Shown one piece after another: positions 16,515-24,392 of a stretch of DNA of 64,000 nt; position 1 is the stretch's first letter; each line of letters begins with the position of its first letter. The notes below the pieces were generated by a model, which was not told the origin of the DNA, did no database searches, and worked only from the letters and a program-made list of their open reading frames with translations. The DNA is from an uncultured Eubacteriales bacterium (GTDB taxonomy: Bacteria; Bacillota; Clostridia; Christensenellales; Aristaeellaceae), in NCBI GenBank assembly GCA_900315675.1, contig OMZY01000001.1, positions 62,001 through 126,000 on the forward strand, given 5' to 3'. The translations under genes were made by a program, and so were the position numbers.

Positions 16515-16543
16515 ATTATAGTTGTTTTATCGGTTGCGGGCAA
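16515..16543 (-). promoter_or_regulatory. Promoter of pyk
   Basis: On the minus strand TTGCCC (16543-16538), 17-base spacer, TATAAT (16520-16515), about 50 bases upstream of the pyk start. Confidence 0.8.
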
Positions 16544-16702
16544 CTGTGAAAAATGTTACAGAGCGAACCAGAAGCGACAACGGCAAAACAGAAAGACACA
16601 GGCGCCTGCGGTAAATGCGGGGCGGTGTTCGGCATGCGGCCGAAAGATAAGGAAAAAACCCGGAATAGGTGAAACTGGCTTCTCATGATTGTAAAGATGA
16701 GT
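16544..16702. other. Noncoding stretch between divergent pyk and methyltransferase
   Basis: The gap from 16463 to 16814 is 352 bases. Beyond the two divergent promoters I see no supported ORF, terminator or repeat in this part. Confidence 0.6.
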
Positions 16703-16731
16703 TTGCAATATTTGCGGCAATGGTATATAGT
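16703..16731 (+). promoter_or_regulatory. Promoter of the methyltransferase gene
   Basis: TTGCAA (16703-16708), 17-base spacer, TATAGT (16726-16731), about 80 bases upstream of the start codon. Confidence 0.7.
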
Positions 16732-16814
16732 AAATGACAGAGGATCAATCAAAACGTATCAAATGATGACAGGAGCTTTTTTTCTGTCACATTCAAACGA
16801 CGGGTGATAGTCTG

Positions 16815-17450
16815 ATGTACTGGGATGAAATCTGGGAAGCCGCGGATCCGAAAAGAATCTCGGCCTATGTGAAGAAACTTGACCTCGCGCCGGATGATGT
16901 CATCCGGTACCTCCACAAGCGCGGGGCGGTTTCAGTATGCGACGCAGGCTGCGGCTGCGGAACTTTTTCCCTGAAGCTGGCAGCAAACGGATTCTCCGTG
17001 TACGGGTTTGATATTGCTGAAAAAGCGGTGGAAATGGCTGCTGACCTGCTGAAAAAGAAAGGGTATCACGGACAGTTCAAGGCGGCCGGAGTGACGGATA
17101 CAGGATATCCGGATCATGCTTTTGACGCAGTGGTATCGCTGGACGTGCTTGATCATATGCCGCTGAAGGACGCCCAGCGGGCGGTGCCGGAGCTGTGCCG
17201 GATTACCCGGCCGGGCGGATGCGTGATTATCTCCGTGGACAGGCCGGACGAGGAATATGAGACAGAACCCCATACTGTGAACGGGGACGGGGATTATCTA
17301 TATACCGAAGGAAAATGGAAGGGCCGGGTTCATCATCCCTATACCCCGGAGGAGCTGGGCAGGCTGACCGGAAAGTCGTATGTGATGCTGGAAGATCCGG
17401 AAGAGAGAAAAGGACAGTATACGCTGGTGATACGGAACTGGGAAAGCTGA
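16815..17450 (+). CDS. Class I SAM-dependent methyltransferase
   Basis: 211 aa. Rossmann methyltransferase fold: motif I VCDAGCGCGTFSLKLA (about residues 41-56) binds S-adenosylmethionine, followed by VYGFDIAEKAVEMA, AFDAVVSLDVLDHM and LCRITRPGGCVIISV. The region after residue 150 is variable and would hold the substrate site. The acceptor is unknown. The ribosome binding site is weak (GGGTGATAG), although the start MYWDEIW fits the fold. It stands alone, with its own promoter and a UUCG-capped terminator. Confidence 0.88.
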   Translation: MYWDEIWEAADPKRISAYVKKLDLAPDDVIRYLHKRGAVSVCDAGCGCGTFSLKLAANGFSVYGFDIAEKAVEMAADLLKKKGYHGQFKAAGVTDTGYPDHAFDAVVSLDVLDHMPLKDAQRAVPELCRITRPGGCVIISVDRPDEEYETEPHTVNGDGDYLYTEGKWKGRVHHPYTPEELGRLTGKSYVMLEDPEERKGQYTLVIRNWES

Positions 17451-17474
17451 CAGGACGGCAGGAATGCCGTGAAG

Positions 17475-17503
17475 AAAAAGGAACGCTTCGGCGTTCCTTT
17501 TTT
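17475..17503 (+). terminator. Terminator after the methyltransferase gene
   Basis: AAAAAGGAACGC / GCGTTCCTTTTT stem closed by a TTCG tetraloop, then T-run. Confidence 0.92.
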
Positions 17504-17506
17504 GCT

Positions 17507-17534
17507 TTGCCATTTGGGGACTGTCTGCTATAAT
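17507..17534 (+). promoter_or_regulatory. Promoter of the MATE transporter gene
   Basis: TTGCCA (17507-17512), 16-base spacer, TATAAT (17529-17534), directly after the upstream terminator. Confidence 0.78.
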
Positions 17535-17566
17535 GTGTTTCCACGAAAAAGGAAGGAGGCGTTTCT

Positions 17567-18931
17567 GTGGCCCGGATGGATCTGGATATGACCGAAGGAA
17601 ATATCTGGAGGCATATGCTGCATTTTTCGATTCCCATGGCCATCGGACTGCTCTTCCAGCAGCTTTACAACACGGTGGACACCCTGGTGGTGGGCCAGTT
17701 CGTCGGACAGGAAGCCCAGGCGGCGGTCGGCTCCACGGGTCCCATTATCAATACGATTGTAGGCTTCTGCGCAGGCCTGGCGACCGGCGCGTCGGTGGTG
17801 ATCTCCCAGCGTTACGGTGCCCATGACGATGAAGGCCTGAGCAAGGCCGTGCATACCACGGTTGCCCTGACCTTTGCGGTCAGCCTGATTGCGACGGTTC
17901 TCGGCCTGCTGATCATTGATCCGATGCTGCGTTTCATGCAGACGCCGGTGGACGTGATGCCGGAATCTTCCTGCTACCTGACGATTTATTTCGGCGGGGT
18001 GTCCGGTGTGCTGTTCTATAACCTGGGCAGCGGGATTCTGCGCGCAGTGGGCGATTCCCGCAGGCCCCTGATCTTCCTGATCGTTTCCGCTCTGTTGAAC
18101 ACCGTACTGGATCTGCTGTTTGTGCTGGTTTTCGGCATGGGCGTGGACGGCGTGGCCTATGCCACAGTGCTGTCCCAGATCCTTTCCGCCCTGCTGATCA
18201 TGGTTACCCTGACAAAGGAAAAGGGAAACTATGGCATCCGCTGGAAAAAACTCTGCGTGGACAAACGATCCCTGTCGATGATCCTGAAAATCGGCCTGCC
18301 CAGCAGTATCCAGGCCGCGGTGACTTCCTTCTCCAACGTGTTTGTCCAGTCCTACATCAACCAGTTTGGTTCGGCTTGCATGGCGGGGTACGGCGTATAT
18401 GGAAAGATTGACGCTTTTGCCCTGATCCCGGTCCAGAGCATCAGCATGTCTTCCACCACCTTTGTGGGCCAGAACTGGGGCGCGAACAAGATTCCGCGGG
18501 CCCGGGAGGGCGTCCGGACCGCGGTGGTGATGAGCCTGGTTTCCACAGCGGTGCTGGGCCTGACGGTATTCCTGCTGGCCGGGCCGCTGATGGGTTTCTT
18601 CTCCCCGGAGGAGGAGGTCATCGACTACGGCGTGCGTTTTATCCGGATTGTGACGCCGTTCTATATCGCCATCTGCTTCAACCAGATCTATGCCGGCGCC
18701 CTGCGGGGCGTCGGGGACGCGACCATGCCCACCGTGATTATGCTGGCGTCCTTTGTGGTGTTCCGCCAGATCTACCTGGCGGTGACCAAGGCGCTGGGGG
18801 CAGGCTTCCTGGCTGTGGCACTGGCCTATCCGGTAGGATGGATCCTGTGCTCCACGCTGCTGATTATCCGCTACTCCCGCAGCGTGCTGGTCCGGCAGAA
18901 GCCGGAGGCGGGAACGACAGAACAGGCATGA
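17567..18931 (+). CDS. MATE-family efflux transporter
   Basis: 454 aa with about twelve transmembrane helices. It belongs to the NorM/MepA-type multidrug and toxin extrusion family, which exports cations or drugs in exchange for sodium or protons. Typical motifs: IGLLFQQLYNTVDTLVVGQFVG in helix 1 and its symmetric partner LPSSIQAAVTSFSNVFVQSYINQFG, plus GTGDxxRP-like GSGILRAVGDSRRP and GALRGVGDATMPT. GTG 17567 is chosen because AAGGAGG lies 7 bases upstream. It is monocistronic. The substrate cannot be predicted from sequence. Confidence 0.93.
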   Translation: MARMDLDMTEGNIWRHMLHFSIPMAIGLLFQQLYNTVDTLVVGQFVGQEAQAAVGSTGPIINTIVGFCAGLATGASVVISQRYGAHDDEGLSKAVHTTVALTFAVSLIATVLGLLIIDPMLRFMQTPVDVMPESSCYLTIYFGGVSGVLFYNLGSGILRAVGDSRRPLIFLIVSALLNTVLDLLFVLVFGMGVDGVAYATVLSQILSALLIMVTLTKEKGNYGIRWKKLCVDKRSLSMILKIGLPSSIQAAVTSFSNVFVQSYINQFGSACMAGYGVYGKIDAFALIPVQSISMSSTTFVGQNWGANKIPRAREGVRTAVVMSLVSTAVLGLTVFLLAGPLMGFFSPEEEVIDYGVRFIRIVTPFYIAICFNQIYAGALRGVGDATMPTVIMLASFVVFRQIYLAVTKALGAGFLAVALAYPVGWILCSTLLIIRYSRSVLVRQKPEAGTTEQA

Positions 18932-18953
18932 GCCAAAGTGAATCAGACAGAAA

Positions 18954-18990
18954 ACGGGATGCCGCTGCAGGGCGGCATCCCGTCTGTATA
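18954..18990. terminator. Terminator between convergent MATE and PPK2 genes
   Basis: 12-bp stem ACGGGATGCCGC / GCGGCATCCCGT with loop TGCAGG. The minus strand has TTTT after it; the plus-strand tail (CTGTATATT) is weaker. Confidence 0.8.
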
Positions 18991-18998
18991 TTCATGGT

Positions 18999-20489
18999 TT
19001 ACCCGAAAGTGTTTTCAAAATGGCTGTCGCAGGCTTTTTCCAGCGCATCCACAATGATCCGGAGAGCCTTGATGCGGGCGTAAAGCTTGTCGTTGGATTC
19101 AATAATGAACCAGGGCGCATTTTCCGTGCTGGTCTTCTGCAACATTTCATCCACGGCGGCTTCATACTGGGGCCACTTTTCCCGGTTGCGCCAGTCTTCC
19201 TCGGTGATCTTCCACTGCTTCTCCGGGGTGTTCTGCCGCTCGGTAAACCGGGCGAGCTGGGTGTCCTGATCAATATGAATCCAGAATTTCAGCAGTACGG
19301 CGCCCCAGTCCGTGAGCTGGCGCTCAAACTCATTGATCTCGTTATAGGCGCGCTTCCAGTCCTTTTCAGAGCAGAAGCCTTCCAGACGTTCCACCATGAC
19401 CCGGCCGTACCAGGTGCGGTCAAAAATACAGATGTGTCCGGTGCGGGGAAGACGCGTCCAGAAACGCCAGAGATACTGACGGTTCAGCTCATGCGGCTCA
19501 GGAGAGGCAATGGGATGCACATCAAAGCCACGGGGATCCAGGGGATAGGCAACCCGGCGGATGTTGCCGCCCTTTCCGGCTGCGTCCCAGCCCTCATAGC
19601 AGAGGATGACCGGAATCTTTTTCCGGTAGATGACGTTATGCAGTTCGCCCAGGCGCTTCTGCAGTTTCTTCAGTTCCTTTTTGTATTCCTCTTCCCCGAT
19701 GGCGGGGGAGAGATCCACCTCGGAAAGCTTCGGCATCTTCAGGAGGGGAAAGTCCTCCTCAAACGGTTCCCCGACATAACGTCCTTTTTCCAGGGCTTTG
19801 TCGATTTTGCTGACCAGCAGCTTCATGGCGTCCCTGACAGCCACCTTTTTCCGGGTGCCGTCCAGGATATGCCACTTTACCGTATCCCCGGTTTTCTCCA
19901 TGAACTCGTCATAGGCTTTCAGGAACTGCTTGTATTCCCGATGCTGCCACAGGTCGTCCCGGGTGACCCGCCACTCGGTATCTGCGCTTTCGGTCAGGGA
20001 CTCCAGCCGCTCAAACTGTTCCTTTTTATCGATATGCAGGAAGATCTTCAGCACCAGATAGCCGCCGTCCCGCAGCTGGCGTTCGAACTCATTGACGGCC
20101 CGGACCCGGCGTTTGTATTCCTCCCGGGTGATTTCCAGCCGCAGCTGTTTGCGTACCACGTTTTCCATCCAGCCGGAATCCAGAAAAATCAGCTTGCCGT
20201 TTTCCGGAATGGCGGAGGCATAGGGATACAGGAAGGGATAACGGGAATCACTCTCCGGGATAACGGCGGGGGAAACCACGTTATAGAAGCGGGGATCGAT
20301 CTCGCTGATGATCTCCTTGATCAGGCTGCCTTTGCCGGCGGCGGCCCAGCCTTCAATCAGCACGAGCACAGGCAGCTTTTTCTCACGCAGAAGCTGCTGG
20401 GCGGCGATCAGACGGGCACGGAGCTCTTTGATCTCCGCATTGAGGGTATCTTTATCCTCTGGTTTGCTTTTTTCAAAATCCTGAAGCAT
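18999..20489 (-). CDS. Two-domain PPK2, polyphosphate:AMP phosphotransferase type
   Basis: 496 aa with two tandem PPK2 domains. Each has a Walker A loop (EGWAAAGKGS at 45-54, EGWDAAGKGG at 299-308) and a lid with conserved arginines (SGWMENVV in the first, DRTWYGRV in the second). The double-domain form is class II PPK2, which phosphorylates AMP to ADP with inorganic polyphosphate. The second domain carries the canonical FDRTWYGR motif; the first has LDSGWMEN, so it is probably the degenerate half. ATG 20489 follows AAGGAGG; the longer frame to 20567 runs into the promoter. A role in nucleotide homeostasis is inferred from the family. Confidence 0.92.
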   Translation of the reverse strand: MLQDFEKSKPEDKDTLNAEIKELRARLIAAQQLLREKKLPVLVLIEGWAAAGKGSLIKEIISEIDPRFYNVVSPAVIPESDSRYPFLYPYASAIPENGKLIFLDSGWMENVVRKQLRLEITREEYKRRVRAVNEFERQLRDGGYLVLKIFLHIDKKEQFERLESLTESADTEWRVTRDDLWQHREYKQFLKAYDEFMEKTGDTVKWHILDGTRKKVAVRDAMKLLVSKIDKALEKGRYVGEPFEEDFPLLKMPKLSEVDLSPAIGEEEYKKELKKLQKRLGELHNVIYRKKIPVILCYEGWDAAGKGGNIRRVAYPLDPRGFDVHPIASPEPHELNRQYLWRFWTRLPRTGHICIFDRTWYGRVMVERLEGFCSEKDWKRAYNEINEFERQLTDWGAVLLKFWIHIDQDTQLARFTERQNTPEKQWKITEEDWRNREKWPQYEAAVDEMLQKTSTENAPWFIIESNDKLYARIKALRIIVDALEKACDSHFENTFG

Positions 20490-20538
20490 AAGGACCTCCT
20501 TCTGTCCGCAGGGGCTGTTCAGTTTTGCCGTTGAAACC

Positions 20539-20567
20539 ATTATAGCGGATTTGGACAGAGGTTTCAA
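20539..20567 (-). promoter_or_regulatory. Promoter of the PPK2 gene
   Basis: On the minus strand TTGAAA (20567-20562), 17-base spacer, TATAAT (20544-20539). Confidence 0.8.
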
Positions 20568-20712
20568 CTGAAGCAGGGAAAGCAGAAGCCGGCGGAGGAA
20601 CGGAAGAAGGTCTTGACTTAAAGCGGACTCTAAGCTGTATCATATCCCGGCGGACAAACAAAACCGTTTGAAAATATCACGGCAGGCACAGGGCCTGTAC
20701 AGGAGGATCTGC

Positions 20713-23118
20713 ATGCAAAAATGGATTCGCGCGCGTTATCTGCCCGGTATTCCCCTGGGGAAAGACGGCAGGCGGGTAACCGCAGGAAAGGAACATATCG
20801 CTCTTTCCCGCAGGGCGGCGGGAGAAGGAATGGTGCTGCTCAAGAACGAAGGCGTGCTGCCGCTCCGGCAGGGATGCAGGGTGGCGCTTTTCGGCAAGGC
20901 TTCCGCGGACTATGTCAAGGGAGGCGGAGGCAGCGGAGATGTGACCACAGCCTATGTCCGTGATCTTTTCGACGGCTTTTTTGAGGTGATCGGAGAACAG
21001 GCGGTTTATCCCGGCACCGTACAGTTTTACCGGAACTATACGGCATCACAATACGCGGAACACTGGGCGCCGGGGATGGTGGCGGAACCGGCTGTGCCGG
21101 CGGAACTGCTCCGGGACGCCCGGGCATTCACGGATACCGCCGTGATCTCCATCAGCCGTTTCTCCGGCGAGGACTGGGACCGGAAATCCGAGCGGGCGAA
21201 GATTACCCGGAAGGAACCGGTGACCGGTGACGCGGTGAGCATGAGCGACGTGCTGTTCGAGCGGGGAGACTTTTATCTTTCCGACGCGGAACGGCGGATG
21301 GTGGAAGCGGTCAGCGAAACCTTCGATAAGGTTATTGTGGTGCTGAATACCGGCGGCATGATGGAAACCGCCTGCTTCCGGAGCAATCCCCGGATCCAGG
21401 GACTCCTGCTGGCTTTCCAGGGCGGCATGGAGGGCGCCTGCGCCGCGGCGGAACTGCTTGCGGGAGTGAAATCCCCCAGCGGCAAACTGCCGGACACCCT
21501 GGCGGAGGAACTGGACGATTACCCCGGCTGCGTTGATTTCTATGACAGCGACGATTATGTCAATTATACAGAAGATATCTATGTCGGGTACCGGTATTTT
21601 GAAACCATTGCCGGAGCGGCAGACCGGGTGGTGTTTCCCTTCGGATTCGGCCTCAGCTATACCCGCTTCTCCCTGACCCGGCAGCGGGTGAGCTTTACGG
21701 AAGAGGAAGCGGAGATCCGGGTGCTGGTGACCAACGAGGGCGGATTCCCGGGACGGGAGGTCGTCCAGGTGTATTTCAGCGCGCCCCAGGGCCTGCTGGG
21801 AAAACCGGCGAAGGAACTGGCGGGATACCGGAAGACAAGACTGCTGGCGCCCGGTGAATCGGAGGAGACGGTGATCCGTTTCCCCCTTTCCCAGATGGCC
21901 AGCTATGATGACCTGGGCAGGATTGCACGTTCAGCCCGGGTGCTGGAAAAAGGAGAATACCGGTTCTTTATCGGAACCAGCGTACGGGACGGCAGCTGGG
22001 CAGAGCAGACCTGGGTGCTGACGGAAAACCGTGTGACGGAACAACTGACAGCGCGCATGGCGCCCACAAACCTGGAAAAGCGGCTGAGGGCAGACGGAAG
22101 CTATGAGGAGCTGCCCACAGCTCCCTGCAACGACTTCAATTACACCGCCCTGACCCCCATGACGCCGGAGACGATCTTTGCCAATCCGGAAACCCGGGCG
22201 ATTCCCCGGATCAGCCATATGGGGCGGAAGGACGGCATGAAGCTGCAGGACGTGGCGGACGGAAAGATGACCCTGGAGGCGTTTGCCGCGGCACTGCCGG
22301 ATGAAGATCTGGCCGCTCTTCTGGGAGGACAGCCCAATGTGGGCCTGGCAAATACCTACGGATACGGCAACAACCCGGTGTACGGCATTCCCAATATCAT
22401 GACCGCGGACGGCCCCGCGGGGATCCGGTTCCATGAAGGTCTGGGCGTTACCACCACCGCGTTCCCCTGCGCTACACTGCTGGCGGCAACCTGGGATCCG
22501 GAACTGTGCGGCGAGGTTGGTTCCGCAGCCGCGCGGGAAGCCAAGGAAAACAACATCATGGTCTGGCTAGCTCCTGGAGTGAACATTCACCGCAATCCGC
22601 TGTGCGGCCGGAACTTTGAATACTATTCCGAGGATCCGCTGCTGGCAGGCAAACAGGCAGCGGGCCTGATCCGGGGCGTGCAGGCGGAGCATATCGCGGC
22701 AACGCCGAAGCATTTCGCCCTGAACAACAAGGAGACCAACCGCCGCAACTGTGACGCCAGGGTTTCCGAACGGGCCATCCGGGAAATTTACCTCAGGCAG
22801 TTTGAAATTGTAGTCAAGGAATCCCACCCCTGGTCCCTGATGTCCAGCTACAACATCGTGAACGGCCACCGGGCCAGCGAGAACAAGGATTTGCTGACCG
22901 GTATCCTCCGGGAGGAATGGGGCTTTGACGGTATGGTGACCACCGACTGGTGGACCCTGGGAGAACATTACAAGGAAACGGCTGCCGGCAACGACATGAA
23001 GATGGCGACAGGCTTTCCGGAAAGACTGCTGGAGGCGCTGGGAAAAGGCGTGCTGACGCGGGAGGAAATGGAAAAAGCCGCGGTGAACATTCTGCGGCTG
23101 ATCCTGAGGATTGACTGA
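20713..23118 (+). CDS. GH3 beta-glucosidase with permuted domain order
   Basis: 801 aa, no signal peptide, so intracellular. The usual GH3 order is reversed. The C-terminal-type alpha/beta domain comes first (residues about 25-290, GMVLLKNEGVLPL and KGGGGSGDV). A fibronectin III-like domain follows (about 310-420, FGFGLSYTRF and VTNEGGFPGREVVQVYFSAP). The (alpha/beta)8 barrel comes last (about 500-800, MTADGPAGIRF, GRNFEYYSEDP, KHFALNNKETNR). The nucleophile is Asp745 in GMVTTDWW. The same inversion is known in some rumen beta-glucosidases. It probably hydrolyses imported beta-linked oligosaccharides. ATG 20713 follows AGGAGG. Confidence 0.93.
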   Translation: MQKWIRARYLPGIPLGKDGRRVTAGKEHIALSRRAAGEGMVLLKNEGVLPLRQGCRVALFGKASADYVKGGGGSGDVTTAYVRDLFDGFFEVIGEQAVYPGTVQFYRNYTASQYAEHWAPGMVAEPAVPAELLRDARAFTDTAVISISRFSGEDWDRKSERAKITRKEPVTGDAVSMSDVLFERGDFYLSDAERRMVEAVSETFDKVIVVLNTGGMMETACFRSNPRIQGLLLAFQGGMEGACAAAELLAGVKSPSGKLPDTLAEELDDYPGCVDFYDSDDYVNYTEDIYVGYRYFETIAGAADRVVFPFGFGLSYTRFSLTRQRVSFTEEEAEIRVLVTNEGGFPGREVVQVYFSAPQGLLGKPAKELAGYRKTRLLAPGESEETVIRFPLSQMASYDDLGRIARSARVLEKGEYRFFIGTSVRDGSWAEQTWVLTENRVTEQLTARMAPTNLEKRLRADGSYEELPTAPCNDFNYTALTPMTPETIFANPETRAIPRISHMGRKDGMKLQDVADGKMTLEAFAAALPDEDLAALLGGQPNVGLANTYGYGNNPVYGIPNIMTADGPAGIRFHEGLGVTTTAFPCATLLAATWDPELCGEVGSAAAREAKENNIMVWLAPGVNIHRNPLCGRNFEYYSEDPLLAGKQAAGLIRGVQAEHIAATPKHFALNNKETNRRNCDARVSERAIREIYLRQFEIVVKESHPWSLMSSYNIVNGHRASENKDLLTGILREEWGFDGMVTTDWWTLGEHYKETAAGNDMKMATGFPERLLEALGKGVLTREEMEKAAVNILRLILRID

Positions 23119-23159
23119 GTCAGGCCAGCGGGATTCATTGTGAAAACCAGGATAGTTTA

Positions 23160-23188
23160 TTGTACAAAAACAAATAATATGATATAGT
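23160..23188 (+). promoter_or_regulatory. Promoter of the GNAT gene at 23253
   Basis: TTGTAC (23160-23165), 17-base spacer, TATAGT (23183-23188). Confidence 0.72.
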
Positions 23189-23252
23189 CTATATAAGGCA
23201 AGGGAGTCAGATTGATTCCTTTGTCTTTTTGTTACCGGAGGAAAGGTTTTCA

Positions 23253-23711
23253 ATGGCACTGAGATTTACATGGACAGACGGAAATGACAAGGCTTTCAGG
23301 GACTTTTATCTGATCACGGAAGCATATTACAGCCGGATTGCCGGCGGGGAGGAGAACCGGCGGCAGTTTATTCCGTACAACCTGTCTTCCGCGGTTGAGG
23401 ACGTGCTGCTGGTTTATCAGAACAATGTTCCGGTGGCCTGCGCGGGACTGAAGCACTATTCAGATACAGAAGCTGAAATCAAACGGGTCTGGGTGGAGCC
23501 GGCATGCAGGGGACACCGGATCGCTACCCTGATGATGGCCATTCTGGAAGATAAGGCAAAAGCGAAGGGCTACAGGCGGACGGTGCTGCAGACCCGGGAA
23601 ATTATGAAGGACGCCGTCAGGCTTTACACCAAACGGGGATATCAGAGAACAGAAAACTACCCGCCGTATGACAAACTGGAGGGCGCGGTATGCTTCGCGA
23701 AGGAGTTGTAA
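23253..23711 (+). CDS. GNAT-family N-acetyltransferase
   Basis: 152 aa. Acetyl-CoA-dependent transferase fold. Motif A is EIKRVWVEPACRGHRIATLMMAILEDKA (acetyl-CoA loop with RGHRIA in place of RGxGxG/A), followed by YRRTVLQT and a C-terminal RLYTKRGYQRTENYPPYD. The ending resembles phosphinothricin- or YitI-like acetyltransferases, but the acceptor is unknown. ATG 23253 follows GGAGGAAAGG. It is monocistronic, with its own promoter and terminator. Confidence 0.88.
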   Translation: MALRFTWTDGNDKAFRDFYLITEAYYSRIAGGEENRRQFIPYNLSSAVEDVLLVYQNNVPVACAGLKHYSDTEAEIKRVWVEPACRGHRIATLMMAILEDKAKAKGYRRTVLQTREIMKDAVRLYTKRGYQRTENYPPYDKLEGAVCFAKEL

Positions 23712-23722
23712 ACTGATATCAC

Positions 23723-23746
23723 AGGGTGCTTCGGCACTCTTTTTTG
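23723..23746 (+). terminator. Terminator after the GNAT gene
   Basis: AGGGTGC / GCACTCT stem with TTCG loop and a run of T. Confidence 0.85.
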
Positions 23747-23767
23747 CTGTCGTTTTGCGCGGCAGGA

Positions 23768-23776
23768 TGGTATAAT
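23768..23776 (+). promoter_or_regulatory. Extended -10 promoter for the YqxD/YaiI gene
   Basis: TGGTATAAT, a TGn element joined to a perfect -10. No clear -35. Confidence 0.6.
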
Positions 23777-23822
23777 GATGCCACTTCGGGACCGTTGAGA
23801 AAAACCATACAGGAGAAAAAAC

Positions 23823-24308
23823 ATGACGATCTATATTGACGCGGACGCCTGCCCGGTAACCAGGATTGCCGAGAGGATTGCGAAGGATCATGGTATACCG
23901 GTCACGCTGCTGTGTGATACCAACCACCTGCTGACATCGGATTACAGCACGGTGCGGACTATTGGAGCCGGTGCGGACGCGGTGGATCTGGCGCTGATCA
24001 ACCTCTGCCGTCGGGGGGATATTGTTATCACGCAGGATTACGGAGTGGCGGCTCTGGCTCTGGGAAAGGGCGCAAAGGTGATTCACCAGAGCGGCATGCG
24101 GTATACGGATGACAACATAGACCGACTGCTGATGGAACGGCACCTGGCAAAGAAAGCAAGGCGCAGCGGCAGACACCATCTGAAAGGTCCGGCAAAACGC
24201 ACGGAGGAGGATGACCGGCATTTTGCGGAGAGCTTTGAAGAGATGATCCTGGAAAACATAAGCGCCCGGGATGATCACTCAACGGAAAATGCCCCTGATA
24301 TAAACTGA
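23823..24308 (+). CDS. YaiI/YqxD (UPF0178, DUF188) family protein
   Basis: 161 aa. It starts MTIYIDADACPV, the family signature, followed by VTLLCDTNH, TIGAGADAVDLALINLCRRGDIVITQDYGVAALAL, and IHQSGMRYTDDNIDRLLMERHLAKKARRSG. The fold resembles PIN-like nucleases, and the conserved acidic residues in DADACPV and TQDYG could bind metal; no activity is established for the family. AGGAGAAAAAAC precedes the ATG. Confidence 0.93.
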   Translation: MTIYIDADACPVTRIAERIAKDHGIPVTLLCDTNHLLTSDYSTVRTIGAGADAVDLALINLCRRGDIVITQDYGVAALALGKGAKVIHQSGMRYTDDNIDRLLMERHLAKKARRSGRHHLKGPAKRTEEDDRHFAESFEEMILENISARDDHSTENAPDIN

Positions 24309-24392
24309 TTTTTTTCCAACCTTTTTCCTGAAAGCGTGTCTATACAGGTGAAAGCTTTCAAAAAATGACTGCAGTCCGGAAAGGAGAACCCT

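Noticed and set aside
19020..20534. 504-codon plus-strand frame opposite the PPK2 gene
   Set aside because: Shadow of the PPK2 coding phase; the minus strand carries both Walker motifs and a good promoter and start.
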